Shown: piece after piece, positions 26,428-35,280 of the stretch | Position numbering within the stretch: position 1 is the first letter of the stretch | Layout: every line of letters starts with the position of its first letter | Assembly: GCA_002354655.1 (NCBI GenBank) | Contig: DELY01000044.1 | Coordinates: 215,041 to 279,040, forward strand | From: Pseudomonas sp. UBA2684 | Lineage (GTDB): Bacteria > Pseudomonadota > Gammaproteobacteria > Pseudomonadales > Pseudomonadaceae | DNA: 64,000 bases | Reading direction: 5' to 3' | Notes under the pieces: model-generated | What the model saw: only the letters and a program-made list of their open reading frames with translations | Told to the model about the DNA's origin: nothing | Databases searched by the model: none | Program-made: the position numbers and the translations under genes

Positions 26428-27369
26428 TTAGCGCTTGCTGGCCAGGTATTCCGCATCCAGCACTTCTTCAGGTGTGCGCACACTTGGCCCGAGGATCGGC
26501 CCCACCATCTCGTGCCCCCACAGGCTCAAGGTCTCGGGGTTGAGTTCGTATGGATCACCCTGCCAGGGTTCGATCTCGGCAATCGTTTCGAAAGCGAAAC
26601 CCGATGGATTGAAGTGGTAGAAGGACAGGTGTGGATCCTGGCTATGCTGCCCCAGGGTCATCATCATCGGCAGTTCGCGCTTTTTGACGATGTCGTAGGT
26701 TTCACCGACATCGCGCACGTTGCGTACGAACAGGCCGACATGCTGCACGCCCATGCGACCAGGACCATGGCCATAAGCGATGTCATGGCTGGTGTGATGG
26801 TTGAGCTTGGCGCGGAAAAAGCCAGTACGGCCCTTACCGGCGCCAGCGCCATACCAGTGAAAGCCCATCACATTGAGCAGAAAATTTTCCAGCTCCGGGG
26901 TGTATTCCGGAGTGATCAAGACCACATGCCCGGCCCCCCGCTCGTCGGCGAGAAAGCCGGTATGCGGACGCCCAGGAATAAAGGAGTGCGGCGTCCATTT
27001 CTGCCCATAGAACAGCTCGTGCTGATAACCCACCGGATCGCGAAAGCGGACCACCTCGCGCACACCGCGCTTTTCACACAAGGCGGCGTCGCCACGGGTG
27101 AAGGCGACACCCGCAGACTCTAGCCGCTTTAAACCGTCTTCAAAAGCCATGCGGCCAACCGCCTCCCAGCCGATATAGGCAATGCGATCGATCTTACCGG
27201 GGTGGAAAGCAAAACGATGACGGCGATCATCGATGCGAAAATACAGCGAATCCGCATCGCTTTCCGGGGAGCGGCCAATCCCGAAACCCATCACCTGCGG
27301 ACCATACTCACGCCAGGCGTCGAGGTTCGCAGTTTCGAAGCCCATGTAGCCGATGCCAATGATGTCCAT
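26428..27369 (-). CDS. ditC: Extradiol ring-cleavage dioxygenase, type I (DitC-like)
   Basis: Fe(II)-dependent meta cleavage of a catechol, 313 residues, two-domain vicinal-oxygen-chelate fold. Iron ligands H148 (GAGHVVL), H210 (MGVQHVGLF) and E261 (GFAFETI) are all present. The second-sphere residues H195, H242 and Y251 (SFYHFNPSGF) line up almost number for number with BphC. AAAGGTGG precedes the ATG. It sits between the FAH/MFS genes and an SDR/ferredoxin, in the ferredoxin-led operon. In the dit pathway this enzyme opens the dihydroxylated aromatic ring C (recalled). Very secure family call. Confidence 0.93.
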   Translation of the reverse strand: MDIIGIGYMGFETANLDAWREYGPQVMGFGIGRSPESDADSLYFRIDDRRHRFAFHPGKIDRIAYIGWEAVGRMAFEDGLKRLESAGVAFTRGDAALCEKRGVREVVRFRDPVGYQHELFYGQKWTPHSFIPGRPHTGFLADERGAGHVVLITPEYTPELENFLLNVMGFHWYGAGAGKGRTGFFRAKLNHHTSHDIAYGHGPGRMGVQHVGLFVRNVRDVGETYDIVKKRELPMMMTLGQHSQDPHLSFYHFNPSGFAFETIAEIEPWQGDPYELNPETLSLWGHEMVGPILGPSVRTPEEVLDAEYLASKR

Positions 27370-27460
27370 GACGCGCCACCTTTCTTGTTCGATTATTGCT
27401 CGTAGCGGCCGCTACTGGGGCGGCCACGGTGAATTCATAGCCCACTACCAGCAAAGACGC

Positions 27461-28222
27461 CTAAACGGCCAGCAAACCGCCGTCGATGACAAAGTCGGAA
27501 CCAGTCACGAACGAGGCTTCGCTAGACGCCAGGAACAAGGCCAGGGCAACGACCTCTTCGGGTTCACCTGGACGATCCATCAAGACACCGTCGAGTAACG
27601 CCGCACGGGCCACTGGATTTTCAAGAAACGCGGCGGTACCCGGCGTGGCGACAAAACCCGGGCTCAGGCTGACCGCGCGGATACCCACCGGAGCGCCCTC
27701 CACCGCCAATTGCCGAGTAAAGGAAACTACCGCGCCCTTGGCTGCGGCATGGGCGGCGATGCCGGCCACTTTGGAACCACCCCAGGCGGCAGTCGACGAA
27801 ACATTGATGATCACACCGCGCTGTTCGGCCAGATGGTGCCAGGCGTATTTAGTGGTGTAGAACAGCAGATCGATTTCATTGCGCATGGTGTAACGCCAAT
27901 CCTCGATAGAGAACTCGCTCACCGCACCGAAACGCGCCGCCGACGCATTGTTGTAGAGAATATCGATGCGCCCATGCTCGGTGACGGCTGCATCAATCCA
28001 GGCCTTGGCCTGCTCGTGATCACCCAGGTCGACGGGCGCATAACCGTAGAGGTGCAAGCCCTCGGCCTCAAGCAGCGTCGCCGTTTCCGCATGCCCGGCA
28101 CTGTTGAAATCGCAACCGACCACAATCGCGCCTTCGCGGGCGAAACGCAGCGCGGCCACCCTGCCCTGGCCACCACCGGTACCAGTAATCAGTGCCACCT
28201 TGTTCTGTAAACGACCCGCCAT
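27461..28222 (-). CDS. Short-chain dehydrogenase/reductase (SDR) no. 3 with His in place of catalytic Tyr
   Basis: 253 residues from the ATG at 28222 (GGAGG 5 bases before). The cofactor loop is TGTGGGQG (13-20), NNAS is kept and Ser is at 142/143. The YxxxK motif reads HAAAK (H158, K162), so the catalytic Tyr is His. A subgroup of SDRs has this change and may still be active with His as acid/base. By position, next to ferredoxin and extradiol genes, it is the best candidate for the dihydrodiol dehydrogenase (DitB-like), which makes the missing Tyr more interesting. Confidence 0.88.
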   Translation of the reverse strand: MAGRLQNKVALITGTGGGQGRVAALRFAREGAIVVGCDFNSAGHAETATLLEAEGLHLYGYAPVDLGDHEQAKAWIDAAVTEHGRIDILYNNASAARFGAVSEFSIEDWRYTMRNEIDLLFYTTKYAWHHLAEQRGVIINVSSTAAWGGSKVAGIAAHAAAKGAVVSFTRQLAVEGAPVGIRAVSLSPGFVATPGTAAFLENPVARAALLDGVLMDRPGEPEEVVALALFLASSEASFVTGSDFVIDGGLLAV

Positions 28223-28268
28223 AACAGCCTCCACACCTATGAGTTACGCCTTATTCCTGCGGGAGAGC

Positions 28269-28505
28269 TCAGGCAGAGCCGTCTTCGGCGGTAATGTCTT
28301 CAAGCCAGATCGCCTCGGCGGGGCAGGCTGCGGCGCCCTCGCGGGCTTCCTCTTCGAGCTCGGGCGGCACGACTTTATCTTCAAGATAAACCAAGCCGTC
28401 CGCATCGAGCTTGTAGATACTGGGGCAGATCGAAGCGCACAGGCCATAACCACAGCAACGGCTGCGGTCGGCAACAACGTGGAAGCGGGCTTTCTCGGAA
28501 CTCAT
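28269..28505 (-). CDS. ditA3: [3Fe-4S]/[4Fe-4S]-type ferredoxin (DitA3-like)
   Basis: 78-residue ferredoxin. Cluster ligands are C17, C23, C27 and C61 (CCGYGLCASICP and ACPAEA). The position that holds the second Cys of a 4Fe-4S motif (three after C17) is Y20, which points to a [3Fe-4S] cluster; C18 is an extra Cys. It should pass electrons to the Rieske dioxygenase, unusual because most such enzymes use a [2Fe-2S] ferredoxin; the dit system is the known exception as I recall. The ATG at 28505 follows GAGGAG by 7 bases. First gene of an operon with operator copy E 40 bases upstream. Confidence 0.92.
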   Translation of the reverse strand: MSSEKARFHVVADRSRCCGYGLCASICPSIYKLDADGLVYLEDKVVPPELEEEAREGAAACPAEAIWLEDITAEDGSA

Positions 28506-28823
28506 TTTTATTCTCCTCACCAGAGCTCAGCACAAGAAAATAATGAACACTTTTCTTAAGTTTGTAAACATCTTGATCGAAAGCACGCTGACGCGCGAAA
28601 AAATGCTTACCAAAGCACCTTGATATATGAAAACAGACGCTTGCAGTGCGGCGCTAAATCCAGCGAGGCGACCAGTAAAAGCTACTGAAAGTCCGAAATC
28701 CATACAAAAATGCACGATTATTTATCTTTTGTTTAACAAATCCCAAATCATCTATACAGACGGCCGATAGAGGCCATGCCCGGAGGATGCCCAACGGTGG
28801 CACTGACAACGACGCGGGCCCCG
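28506..28823. other. 318-base region upstream of the ferredoxin operon
   Basis: A/T-rich promoter region for the minus-strand ferredoxin operon, with operator copy E (28546-28568) near its start. The other half, toward the chemoreceptor stop at 28824, has A/T-rich stretches around 28710-28755 but no gene I can support. Confidence 0.5.
28546..28568. promoter_or_regulatory. Shared 23-bp operator, copy E
   Basis: AACAC at 28546-28550 and TGTAAA at 28563-28568, 40 bases upstream of the ferredoxin ATG. The right half departs from TGTWCA by one base; the left half is exact. Confidence 0.6.
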
Positions 28824-30488
28824 TCAGCTTTCAAACCGAAAACGACTCACGGCCAGGTTCAGCTCCCCGGAAAGCTCGCGCAGGGAGGCCACGGCATTGG
28901 AGACCCGTTGTGTGATGGCGTCGCCCTCACCGGCCATCCGCGCGATGTGTTCGACGCTTGAGGCGATATCGCGCCCACCCTCGCTTTGTACGCGCACCGC
29001 ATTGGCAATCAAATCCACCCCACGGGTAGAGTCGCCCACCAGGCGTGCCGCCTCCAGCAAGGTGCGCTCTAGCTCGCCCAGCAGCTTATCGCTGTCATCC
29101 AAGGCCACGTTACCGGCGCGCAAGGCCTTTTCGACCACACCCGACTGGCTTTCTAGCTTTAATGTCAATTCGTTGATCGAATTCGCCGCCAGCGCTGAGC
29201 GCTGCGCCAGGTTGCGCACTTCGTCGGCCACCACGCTGAAACCGCGACCGCTTTCACCGGCGCGCGCGGCTTCAATGGCGGCATTCAATGCCAATAGATT
29301 GGTCTGCGCGGAAAGCTCCTTGACCTGGTTGATACTGGCAGTGATCGCCGAGGTGCTCACGACAAAATCGCCCACAGAGCCGCTGATGGCGAGAAAGGCA
29401 TGGCGCACGCTGTCGATCTCCTTGAGCAAGCGGCTCAAGGCCAGTTGCCCCGCCTCGGCACCGCGCAAGCTGGCGTCGGCGGAAGAGCGCAGGTCCTCGG
29501 CATTCGCGGAAATCGAAGCGACACCTTCACTCATCTGCTCGACCGTCGACGACACCTCGGTGACCGCACGCGCTTGTGTGGTGGCGCTCTCTGCCACCTG
29601 GGCCGAAGTGACCACCAATTCTTCGGCCGATGAGCCAACCGAGGCCGAGACACCAGCCACCTGGCGCACTGCGACCTGGAAGCCATCGATCAATTGATTG
29701 AACGCTTGCGCAGTCCTGGCAATCTCGTCACGTCCGATGATTTTCACCCGCTGGGTCAAATCCCCATCACGCAGCTTAATAGAGGCATCCTCAATGGCAC
29801 GGATGGAGCGGATGATCTGCACCCGCAACAACAGACTAACCACTACCGCCAGGCAAATAGCCAATAACAGGGTCACCGCAAGCACCTGAGTGACTTTGCG
29901 CACCAACTGACCGGCATCGGTGAAAGCTTTCGAGGTCAGTTCTTCCTGCAATACCAGTAAGCGGCTGAACTGCCCCAGCAGGCTGTTGTAGTCCGCCCGC
30001 AGACTGCCCAGCATCGCCGTCGCTTTCAGTTGATCGGTGAGCGCCTTGTCCTTCAGCTCGGCCAACCCCTGGACAACCACTGCGGCTTGAGCTTGCAGGT
30101 CGCGGTAGAACGCTCGCTCCTCGTCGCTCAAGTGTTCTTCGGCCGCGCTCTTGTCCAGCCCCGTGAGCATTTCGCCAGCGCTGAGATCCATTTCCTCAAG
30201 ATAGAACTCCAGCTCTTCGACAGAGGCCTCGCCGTTCGACTCGAGAATTCGCACGACAGTGGCATAGGCATTGACCATCGCGGCCTGGGACGCCGCCGAA
30301 ATATCCAGCGCCTGCTTGTACTGCTTGACGCGCAGCTGTTCGATCTCGTCCAGAACGGCCTGCTGACGGGTCAGTCCCTGGTAGGCGACAGCAGAAATAA
30401 TCAGTAGGGAAAACACGAACAGAGCGGGCAGGACGAGGAGCTTGGCCCCAATGGAGAAGCGGTTGAGCGATAGCATCGTTTTACCCAT
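28824..30488 (-). CDS. Methyl-accepting chemotaxis protein
   Basis: 554 residues. It has a membrane segment near 17-37, a helical periplasmic sensor domain (~150 residues), a second membrane segment near 200-222, a HAMP domain ([17 protein letters not shown]), and the methylation and signalling helices with the conserved tip [20 protein letters not shown]. It senses an external ligand and drives swimming bias through CheA. The binding site before ATG 30488 is weak; M5 is an alternative. Its place between the dit core and carrier genes suggests chemotaxis to resin acids or their products, which is inference. Confidence 0.92.
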   Translation of the reverse strand: MGKTMLSLNRFSIGAKLLVLPALFVFSLLIISAVAYQGLTRQQAVLDEIEQLRVKQYKQALDISAASQAAMVNAYATVVRILESNGEASVEELEFYLEEMDLSAGEMLTGLDKSAAEEHLSDEERAFYRDLQAQAAVVVQGLAELKDKALTDQLKATAMLGSLRADYNSLLGQFSRLLVLQEELTSKAFTDAGQLVRKVTQVLAVTLLLAICLAVVVSLLLRVQIIRSIRAIEDASIKLRDGDLTQRVKIIGRDEIARTAQAFNQLIDGFQVAVRQVAGVSASVGSSAEELVVTSAQVAESATTQARAVTEVSSTVEQMSEGVASISANAEDLRSSADASLRGAEAGQLALSRLLKEIDSVRHAFLAISGSVGDFVVSTSAITASINQVKELSAQTNLLALNAAIEAARAGESGRGFSVVADEVRNLAQRSALAANSINELTLKLESQSGVVEKALRAGNVALDDSDKLLGELERTLLEAARLVGDSTRGVDLIANAVRVQSEGGRDIASSVEHIARMAGEGDAITQRVSNAVASLRELSGELNLAVSRFRFES

Positions 30489-30560
30489 TTGTTGTTGTTA
30501 TATGGCGCTTCGACGTGACATGACTAGACAGCTAATCCACTCTGCCATATTCTGAATGCA

Positions 30561-30585
30561 AGATTCAATTCTTAAATCAGAATCT
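30561..30585. promoter_or_regulatory. Inverted repeat between MCP and MFS genes
   Basis: AGATTC (30561-30566) and GAATCT (30580-30585) form a perfect 6-base inverted repeat with a 13-base A/T-rich centre, in the 175-base divergent spacer. A possible operator for either gene; it is not the shared 23-bp site. Confidence 0.3.
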
Positions 30586-30663
30586 AAAGATCGCTAGACC
30601 GCTACGACACTTGCAACAAGCAGATGCAAGGCAAAACAAAACCAATAACAAGGTGCCAATCCA

Positions 30664-31944
30664 ATGCCACTCCTTAAAAATGATGCAGCCATCGATTTCG
30701 GCGAGTTCAGACAAGGCTGGCGAGTGCTCATCCTTGCGGTCGTCGGCGTAGCAATCAGCATCAATGCCGCCCTGCTCTACGGTTTTGGCACCCTGGTTGT
30801 GCCACTGGAGCAGGCCTTCGGCTGGAGCAAGAGCGAACTGCAGGTGTCCATCACCTTTTTATTCGGCGGCGCTGTGATCGGCTTACAGCTGGTCGGCTGG
30901 TTCAACCTGCGCTATGGCATCAAGCGAGTCAGCGTTATCTCGCTGTTGCTGCTGTCTTTGGGCTACCTGGCCACTACCCAGCTGCAAGGCTCGATCTGGT
31001 CGATGTATCTCGCCTTTGCCCTACTGCCGATCATCGGCATGGGCGCACTGGCCGTGACCTGGACCCAACTGCTCAGCCTATGGTTCGACCGCAACCGCGG
31101 CCTGGCGCTGGCGATCGGCCTCTCCGGTACCGGTATCACCGCTGCCATCATTCCGCGCCTGATGTCCTGGGGCATCGAGCAATGGGACTGGCGTGCGGCC
31201 TTCATCCTTCTCGCCTTGCTCAATCTGTTAGTGCTGCTGCCACTGACGCTGCTCTGGTTCAAAGTACCCGGTGCCAGCACTGACGGCCGCCAGAACGCGG
31301 GCAACGAGCTACTGAGCCTGCCTGGCATGAGCTTTCGCGAGGGCATGAACTCGCCGAAATTCTGGACGTGCAACCTGGCTCTGGCATTAGTGATCTCGTC
31401 GATCGTCGGTATGGTCACCAGTACCGTGCCGATGCTGCAGAGCCGAGGCCTGTCGGCCAGCGACGCCAGTCTCATTTTCAGCTGCTTTGGCATTTCACTG
31501 ATCTTCGGGCGCGTACTGATCGGCTATCTGCTCGACCGCCTCTGGCCGCCCGGCGTCTCGGCATTCAGCTTGGCGTTGCCGGCAATCGGTTGCCTCATCT
31601 ACCTCAGCGGCACGCCGGACTTCGCCCTGCTGATGCTTGCGGCCGTGCTGATCGGCTTCGGCGCTGGCGCGGAATTCGACATAGCCGCTTTCCTCGTTGC
31701 ACGTTACTTCGGCCTGCGCGAATACGGCCGGTTATTCGGCGTGCATCAGGGGCTGAATACCGTGGCCTCGGCGCTTGCGCCTTTGCTGTTCGCCTTGATG
31801 CTTAGCCGCACCGACTCATACACCTCGATGCTGCTGTATTGCATGGCCTGCAGCCTGATTGGCCCCCTGCTCCTGCTGACCCTCGGCCGCGTCCCGCATT
31901 TCGTCGCGCAGCCCATTCCTGCCACTGGTTCAACCGCATCATAG
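30664..31944 (+). CDS. MFS transporter, monocarboxylate-type, no. 1
   Basis: 426 residues, 12 predicted membrane helices, no signal peptide. The loop WFDRNRGLALAIGLSGTGI is the signature of the oxalate/formate and monocarboxylate porter group. Very similar to the carrier at 35281-36549 (both have LLYGFGTLV, PLEQAFGWS and EFDIAAFLVARYFGLREY-type segments). A role in uptake of an organic acid such as a resin acid or a smaller breakdown acid is likely. It is 10 bases ahead of a ferredoxin gene, so probably co-transcribed with the electron-transfer pair. Confidence 0.9.
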   Translation: MPLLKNDAAIDFGEFRQGWRVLILAVVGVAISINAALLYGFGTLVVPLEQAFGWSKSELQVSITFLFGGAVIGLQLVGWFNLRYGIKRVSVISLLLLSLGYLATTQLQGSIWSMYLAFALLPIIGMGALAVTWTQLLSLWFDRNRGLALAIGLSGTGITAAIIPRLMSWGIEQWDWRAAFILLALLNLLVLLPLTLLWFKVPGASTDGRQNAGNELLSLPGMSFREGMNSPKFWTCNLALALVISSIVGMVTSTVPMLQSRGLSASDASLIFSCFGISLIFGRVLIGYLLDRLWPPGVSAFSLALPAIGCLIYLSGTPDFALLMLAAVLIGFGAGAEFDIAAFLVARYFGLREYGRLFGVHQGLNTVASALAPLLFALMLSRTDSYTSMLLYCMACSLIGPLLLLTLGRVPHFVAQPIPATGSTAS

Positions 31945-31954
31945 GAGTCCGACC

Positions 31955-32275
31955 ATGCCCACTCTCACTCTCATCGAACACAACGGCACCGAACACCAGG
32001 TGACCGGAGAAATCGGTCAATCGGTCATGCAGGCGGCAATGTTCGCCTCGGTGCCCGGTATCCAGGCCGATTGCGGCGGCGCTTGCAGCTGCGCGACCTG
32101 CCACGCCTACGTCGACGACCAATGGCTGGCGCGCCTGCCCGGCGCCGAAGGCACCGAGGCCGACATGCTCGAATATGCCGTCGAGCGTAATGACAACAGC
32201 CGCCTGACCTGCCAGTTGATCATCAGCGAAGCGCTGGATGGCATGGTGCTGCGCCTGCCCGCGTCACAATTCTGA
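31955..32275 (+). CDS. [2Fe-2S] ferredoxin, putidaredoxin/adrenodoxin type
   Basis: 106 residues. Cluster ligands C40, C46, C49 and C86 fit the adrenodoxin spacing (CGGACSCATC), with an extra C44. These ferredoxins feed class I P450s. It lies between an MFS carrier and a ferredoxin reductase, with AGGAG ahead of the ATG. Most likely it serves the two P450s at 6298 and 38747, neither of which has its own ferredoxin beside it. It could also be an electron entry for other oxygenases. Confidence 0.93.
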   Translation: MPTLTLIEHNGTEHQVTGEIGQSVMQAAMFASVPGIQADCGGACSCATCHAYVDDQWLARLPGAEGTEADMLEYAVERNDNSRLTCQLIISEALDGMVLRLPASQF

Positions 32276-32319
32276 ATCCCGAACCACGCTCGCGGCACGC
32301 TAAGTAAGAAGGAGGTTCC

Positions 32320-33555
32320 ATGTCACTCGCTTCGGTAGTCATCGTCGGCGCCGGCCAGGCTGGCTTTCAGGTCGCCACCTCGCTACGCCAGGCTGGCTAT
32401 GACGGACGCATCAGCCTGATTGGCGACGAACCTGGTCTGCCCTACCAGCGACCGCCGCTGTCCAAGGCCTACCTGCTCGGCAAAATCGGCGCGACCAACT
32501 TGCTGTTCCGCCCGGAAAACTTCTATACAGAGCAACGCATCGAGCTACGTCACGACCGAGTGACCGCCATCGACCGACAGAACCGTCGGGTCCTTCTCGA
32601 GGGTGGCGAAGACCTGGCATACGATCATTTGGTACTGGCCACTGGCGCGCACAACCGCCCCCTGCCGGTACCCGGTGCCGAACTCGATGGCGTATTCGGC
32701 ATCAAGACCAAAGACGATGCCGACACCTTGGCGCCGTTGGCCAAGCAAGCGCGAAATGTGGTGGTGGTCGGAGCCGGCTTCATCGGCCTGGAGTTCGCCG
32801 CCGTGGCGGCGTCGCTGGGATCGGCGGTGCATGTACTGGAACTGGGCGACCGGCCGATGGCCCGTGCGGTCAGCCGTGAGATGTCCGAGCTGTTCAGCCA
32901 GGCACATCGGCGCTGGGGCGTGCATCTGGACTTCCGTCAGGGCCTGGCTCGCGTCATCGGCGACAATGGCCGAGTAACGGGGGTGGAAACCTCCGATGGG
33001 CGCACGTTGGCCGCCGACCTGGTGGTCTTCGGTATCGGCGTGATCCCCAATGTGCAACTGGCCAGCGAAGCCGGTCTGGACATTGCCAACGGCATCAAGG
33101 TCGATGCCAACCTGCTCACCTCCGACCTGCATATCTCTGCGATCGGCGATGTGGCCTGTTTTCCATGCCTGCAGAACGGCGAACAACCGACCCGTCTCGA
33201 GTCCGTACAAAACGCCGTGGATCAGGGGCGCACCGTGGCGGCCCGACTGATGGGCAAACCAGCGCCCTATGGGGCACTGCCCTGGTTCTGGACGGATCAG
33301 GGCGACATGAAACTGCAGATTGCCGGCCTTTCTAGCGGGTATGACAGCACCGTGGTGCTGGGATCGACGGATACCGCCCAAGTGTCGGTGCTGTGTTTCC
33401 GTGGTGACCAGTTGATTGCGGTGGAGTCGTGCAATCGCCCCGGCGATCATCTGGCCGCGCGCAAGATCCTCTCGCGCCCGCCCCAGCTCAGCCCGACCGA
33501 AGCGGCCGCAGTGGGTTTCGACCTCAAAGCCTGGGAAGCGGCCAACCGCGACTGA
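32320..33555 (+). CDS. NAD(P)H:ferredoxin reductase, putidaredoxin-reductase type
   Basis: 411-residue FAD flavoprotein. The FAD loop VGAGQAG is at 9-15, the NAD loop VGAGFIG at 150-156, PYQRPPLSKAYL near 41-52, and ISAIGDVACFP gives the second FAD contact. This is the class I reductase fold shared by P450 and Rieske systems. AAGGAGG precedes the ATG. Since there is only one such reductase but two ferredoxins of different type in the window, it may reduce both. That is open. Confidence 0.93.
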   Translation: MSLASVVIVGAGQAGFQVATSLRQAGYDGRISLIGDEPGLPYQRPPLSKAYLLGKIGATNLLFRPENFYTEQRIELRHDRVTAIDRQNRRVLLEGGEDLAYDHLVLATGAHNRPLPVPGAELDGVFGIKTKDDADTLAPLAKQARNVVVVGAGFIGLEFAAVAASLGSAVHVLELGDRPMARAVSREMSELFSQAHRRWGVHLDFRQGLARVIGDNGRVTGVETSDGRTLAADLVVFGIGVIPNVQLASEAGLDIANGIKVDANLLTSDLHISAIGDVACFPCLQNGEQPTRLESVQNAVDQGRTVAARLMGKPAPYGALPWFWTDQGDMKLQIAGLSSGYDSTVVLGSTDTAQVSVLCFRGDQLIAVESCNRPGDHLAARKILSRPPQLSPTEAAAVGFDLKAWEAANRD

Positions 33556-33633
33556 CCGCCCTCCCCCTGCCGCGCCCGAACTGGGCGCGGTACAAGGCCA
33601 AGGGCAAACGCACGATCCGCAAAGCGACGACGG

Positions 33634-34818
33634 ATGAACGCCAGTAGCAAACCCCTTCCAGTCGGCCTGTCGATCGTTTCGATCGTCTGCTTCAACTTCG
33701 CTTCCTATATAGGTAACGGGCTGCCTCTGGCCGTGCTACCCGGACACGTGCTGAACACCCTGGGATTCGGCAGCGCAATGGCCGGCCTGGTGATCGGCCT
33801 GCAATACCTGACGACCCTGCTGTCGCGTCCGCTGGCAGGACAACTCGCCGACTGCTTCGGCGCCAAGCGCGCAGTGATGACGGGGCTGGTCGTCCTCACG
33901 GCCAGCGGCCTGCTGACCGCACTGGCGATCGTCCTGCCGGTTTCCCCATGGGTCGGCCTGGCACTACTGATGGCAGGGCGCATCCTCCAGGGCATCTCTT
34001 CGGCCCTGATCTCCACACCCAGTTGCACCTGGGCCATTGGCTTGCACGGGCCGGCACACACCGCCCAGGTCATGTCCTGGAACGGTATCGCCGCCTATGG
34101 CGGCACCGCCATAGGCGCGCCGCTCGGCGTACTGATACGTGACCACTTGGGACTCGCCGGCATCGGCACCTGCATCGCCCTGCTCGGCGCTCTTCCTCTG
34201 CTGTTCGCCCAGACCAGGCGCCCCGCGCCCTTGCTGCCGGGCATGCGGCTGCCGTTTCGCAGCGTGTTCATGGCCGTACTGCCTAACGGTCTCGCCGTTT
34301 CCTGCAGTTCGGCGGGCTTCGGCAGCCTGACTGCCTTCGTCGCGCTGTACTTCGACAGCCTGGGCTGGGCCAACGCGGCCTATTGCCTGAGCGCTTTCGG
34401 TGTCGCCTTCATCTTCGCCAGGCTGGCTTCACCCAATGTGGTGCCACGCTTTGGCGGTTATCGGGTGGTCACGGTCTGCATGGCCATACAGACCGTGGGC
34501 CTGCTGCTCGTCTGGCTCGCACCTTCTCCCCTGGTGGCAATCCTCGGCTCCGCACTGACCGGCCTGGGTGTTTCCTGGGTCTATCCGGGTCTGGCGGTGG
34601 AAACCCTGGCACGCACGCCGGAGGCCAACCGCAACTCGGCCCTGAGCACGCTTTCGCTGTTCTTCGACCTGTCGGTTGGGCTGGCGGGTCCGGTGATGGG
34701 GCTGGTCGTTTCCGGCTTCGGCCTGGCACAGGTGTTTTTCTGCTCGGCCCTGCTATCGGCCATCGGCTGGGTGCTGGTGCTAAGCCTCCAGTGGCGTCAG
34801 CCGATAGCCCGACCTTGA
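33634..34818 (+). CDS. MFS transporter, YhhS/arabinose-efflux type
   Basis: 394 residues, 12 membrane helices, with the loop LSRPLAGQLADCFGAKRAVM and QGISSALISTPSCTWAIG. It resembles the YhhS-type efflux group rather than the two monocarboxylate-type carriers. 78 bases downstream of the ferredoxin reductase and in the same direction, but the binding site is weak. Role unknown; efflux of a toxic intermediate is plausible. It converges with the NTF2-like gene. Confidence 0.88.
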   Translation: MNASSKPLPVGLSIVSIVCFNFASYIGNGLPLAVLPGHVLNTLGFGSAMAGLVIGLQYLTTLLSRPLAGQLADCFGAKRAVMTGLVVLTASGLLTALAIVLPVSPWVGLALLMAGRILQGISSALISTPSCTWAIGLHGPAHTAQVMSWNGIAAYGGTAIGAPLGVLIRDHLGLAGIGTCIALLGALPLLFAQTRRPAPLLPGMRLPFRSVFMAVLPNGLAVSCSSAGFGSLTAFVALYFDSLGWANAAYCLSAFGVAFIFARLASPNVVPRFGGYRVVTVCMAIQTVGLLLVWLAPSPLVAILGSALTGLGVSWVYPGLAVETLARTPEANRNSALSTLSLFFDLSVGLAGPVMGLVVSGFGLAQVFFCSALLSAIGWVLVLSLQWRQPIARP

Positions 34819-34871
34819 GGCGGCCCTATCGCTTTCGCGATTGCTCAAATAGATGAGGCTGCTGGCCCCTT

Positions 34872-35222
34872 TCAAGCCTTGATGAAATAACGCACCCACA
34901 GCTTGCCGTTCTGAAAACGGTACAGCTCGATGGTTTCGATACCGCCGCTGCCGTCGCGCAGCGCATTGCGATGGTGGCAGGCGGCCTCCTCGCCGCTGAA
35001 GATGGTTTCCTTGACCTCCACGCGGAAACGCGGCTGCTGCTGTTCCCACATGCCCTCCAAAATCTGCCAGGGGTCGCTCGGCAGAGGACGGCCGACGTAC
35101 TCGATACTAAGTCCGGCGGGCGACACCCGGCGGTAATGCTCGAAGAACCCCTTCTTATCGCCATTGTTCCAGCACTCGACCTGGCCATGCAGAAAGTGTT
35201 CGATGGCTTCTTTCGCACTCAT
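34872..35222 (-). CDS. NTF2/SnoaL-like small protein
   Basis: 116 residues from the ATG at 35222 (AGGAGA 6 bases ahead). Sequence pattern: helix EAIEHFLHGQVECWNNGDKKGFF, then curved strands ending IELYRFQNGKLWVRYF, as in SnoaL-like and ketosteroid-isomerase-like proteins. These form small cones that work as isomerases, hydratases or non-catalytic binding proteins. 58 bases after the MFS gene in the same direction. A role on a terpenoid ketone is attractive but not shown. Confidence 0.82.
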   Translation of the reverse strand: MSAKEAIEHFLHGQVECWNNGDKKGFFEHYRRVSPAGLSIEYVGRPLPSDPWQILEGMWEQQQPRFRVEVKETIFSGEEAACHHRNALRDGSGGIETIELYRFQNGKLWVRYFIKA

Positions 35223-35280
35223 TTGATTTCTCCTCGATTTCCATAGAGCGGACAAGGCCGCCGGATTTGCGCACGCCTGC

